NCBI GenBank assembly: GCA_025769875.1 | Contig: JAGFNK010000984.1 | Span: forward strand, 1-16,996 | DNA length: 16,996 bases | Direction: 5' to 3' | Origin: Russula earlei | Taxonomy: Eukaryota; Basidiomycota; Agaricomycetes; Russulales; Russulaceae | In this document: piece after piece, positions 16,032 through 16,996 of the stretch | Layout: each line of letters opens with the position of its first letter | Numbering within the stretch: the first letter of the stretch is position 1 | Made by a program: the position numbers and the translations under genes | The notes under the pieces: generated by a model | Told to the model about the DNA's origin: nothing | Seen by the model: the letters and a program-made list of their open reading frames with translations, nothing else | Database searches by the model: none

Positions 16032-16731
16032 GATTGGGTACAGAGACACCGACTGGAGAAGCGACACAACTTATGGTGGAAGAATGAAGCCTTGGTGGTT
16101 ACAGGCGACGAAGGAACCCACAGGACCTTACTGGAACAGTATCATGACAGTCCCACAGCAGGACACCCAGGAAAAGCTAAAACATTACTGGGAATGATGC
16201 GATACTACTGGTGGCCCACCATAAGACGCTTTGTCGATCGATATGTGGAAGGATGCACAATTTGCCAAAGTAACAAGTCAAACACTCATCCAAATCGACC
16301 TCCCTTGTATCCCATTCCACCAGAAGAAGGGGCTACTCCCTTCTCGACTGTCAGCATGGACTTTGTGGTCAAATTGCCGAAGTCGAAGGGATATGACAGT
16401 ATATTGACTGTCACTGACCACGATTGTACTAAAGGCGTCATCTTGCTTCCTTGCAAAGAAGAAATGGATGCAGAAGAGCTAGCACAGCTCTACAAGGACA
16501 GAATATTCCCATTTGTGGGAGTACCAAGCAAGATCATATCCGATCGAGATAAACTAATAAGTTCCAAGCTCATTAGGGAACTTTGCGACCAGCTGCATAT
16601 CAAACAGAATATCAGCACTGCCTACCATCCTCAGACAGATGGACAATCAGAAAGAATGAATCAGACGATGGAAACATTGCTAAGAATCTTTTGCAACCAC
16701 CAACAAGACGATTGGGTGGATTGGCTGCCTC
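16032..16731 (+). pseudogene. Pol part 3 of element B: integrase core
   Basis: The third frame. An HHCC zinc-binding domain is visible (YHDSPTAGHPGK, then CTICQSNKSN). The catalytic triad is Asp 16359-16361 (MDFVVKLP), Asp 16542-16544 (ISDRDK) and Glu 16650-16652 (TDGQSERMN), with DD35E spacing. It resembles element A's integrase in the LPKSKG and HPQTDG segments but is clearly diverged elsewhere, so A and B are different families. A shift near 16731 ends the frame. Confidence 0.88.
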
Positions 16732-16996
16732 CTGGTGCAATACACGATGAATTCTAACGTTTCAGAGACAACCAGACAATCCCCTTTCTTCTTATGGATG
16801 GGTTTTTATGCCCAAAGCCACACCAGCCAAATCGGGAAAGCAAGATACCAAGAATAGACAATTGGAAAGTCCGGATCCAGGAAGAAGCGAGATCACAGGC
16901 ACAAGGAAGCGAAGAAGTAGTTTCCAACCTTATCAGAAAGGAGAAAGGGTATGGCTCGACAGCACCAACCTAAAGACACATCCTACAGTGAAACTA
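16732..16996 (+). pseudogene. Pol part 4 of element B: integrase C-terminal region, heavily frameshifted
   Basis: The frame changes at 16732 and again near 16808. The last stretch reads FQPYQKGERVWLDSTNLK, the usual segment before the GPF/Y domain, and is still open at the window edge. Part of 16850-16905 reads better in another frame (RIDNWKVRIQEEARSQAQ), so further small indels are likely. Confidence 0.65.

Larger units (their letters stand above)
11115..16996 (+). mobile_element. Ty3/gypsy retrotransposon B (5' LTR to integrase tail, 3' end outside window)
   Basis: The order is LTR, self-complementary primer site, gag with a CCHC knuckle, protease, reverse transcriptase, RNase H and integrase, the gypsy order. 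It is inserted in a Helitron helicase gene at 11114/11115. Gag and pol are interrupted by stops and at least four frameshifts. The 3' LTR is not included; a repeat of the pre-insertion bases (ACTTG, 11110-11114) is expected after it. Confidence 0.9.

Overview
The window looks like transposon-dense accessory DNA from a filamentous fungus, most likely a basidiomycete (Agaricomycetes). The clues are two different Ty3/gypsy chromovirus-type retrotransposons, the C-terminal end of a Helitron Pif1-like helicase, short introns (62 nt and a candidate 49 nt) and strongly strand-asymmetric GC-rich proline/alanine-type repeats. No rRNA, tRNA, CRISPR or bacterial feature was seen. The taxonomic call is inference; no marker gene is present.

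Layout. Bases 1-2291 are the 3' part of Ty3/gypsy element A: integrase core, chromodomain-like tail, an extra coiled-coil reading frame of about 281 codons after pol, and a 305-bp 3' LTR with a TATA box. Bases 2292-3244 hold G-rich degenerate repeats and AT-richer DNA, followed by a decayed LTR of a related element (3245-3481). Bases 3482-6650 are mostly GC-rich, low-complexity DNA. They include a ~110-bp tandem duplication and a ~1.4-kb minisatellite that may be the body of a broken proline-rich minus-strand gene starting at 6827 with its own TATA box.

Bases 7022-8580 are a complete terminal-inverted-repeat element: arms of about 180 bp and a 9-bp target duplication (7013-7021 and 8581-8589). 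Just inside the left arm is the start of a gene, and just inside the right arm is what looks like the end of one. The middle is replaced by GC-rich DNA, so it reads as a deletion derivative of a one-gene DNA transposon. The gene start carries a 49-bp tandem duplication that places AG|GT at both ends of an exactly 49-nt candidate intron.

Immediately beyond the element is the one apparently intact ordinary gene, a two-exon minus-strand gene (8686-9146) for a 132-residue small secreted protein. Its upstream side holds direct repeats, an ATCA-rich tract and a perfect 42-bp inverted repeat (9579-9722). Bases 9723-10930 carry degenerate repeats, hairpins and an LTR-like promoter region.

At 10934-11113 is the last 59 codons of a Helitron helicase on the minus strand. 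It is cut at 11114/11115 by Ty3/gypsy element B (11115-16996, running off the window). Element B has a 588-bp LTR (TGTTA...TAACA). Directly after it is a 12-nt primer-binding site that is perfectly complementary to the predicted 5' end of its own transcript, the arrangement of Tf1-type self-priming. Its gag is open except for one stop plus a stop-rich N-terminal part. Its pol (protease, reverse transcriptase, RNase H, integrase) is split by several frameshifts, so this copy is dead in coding terms.
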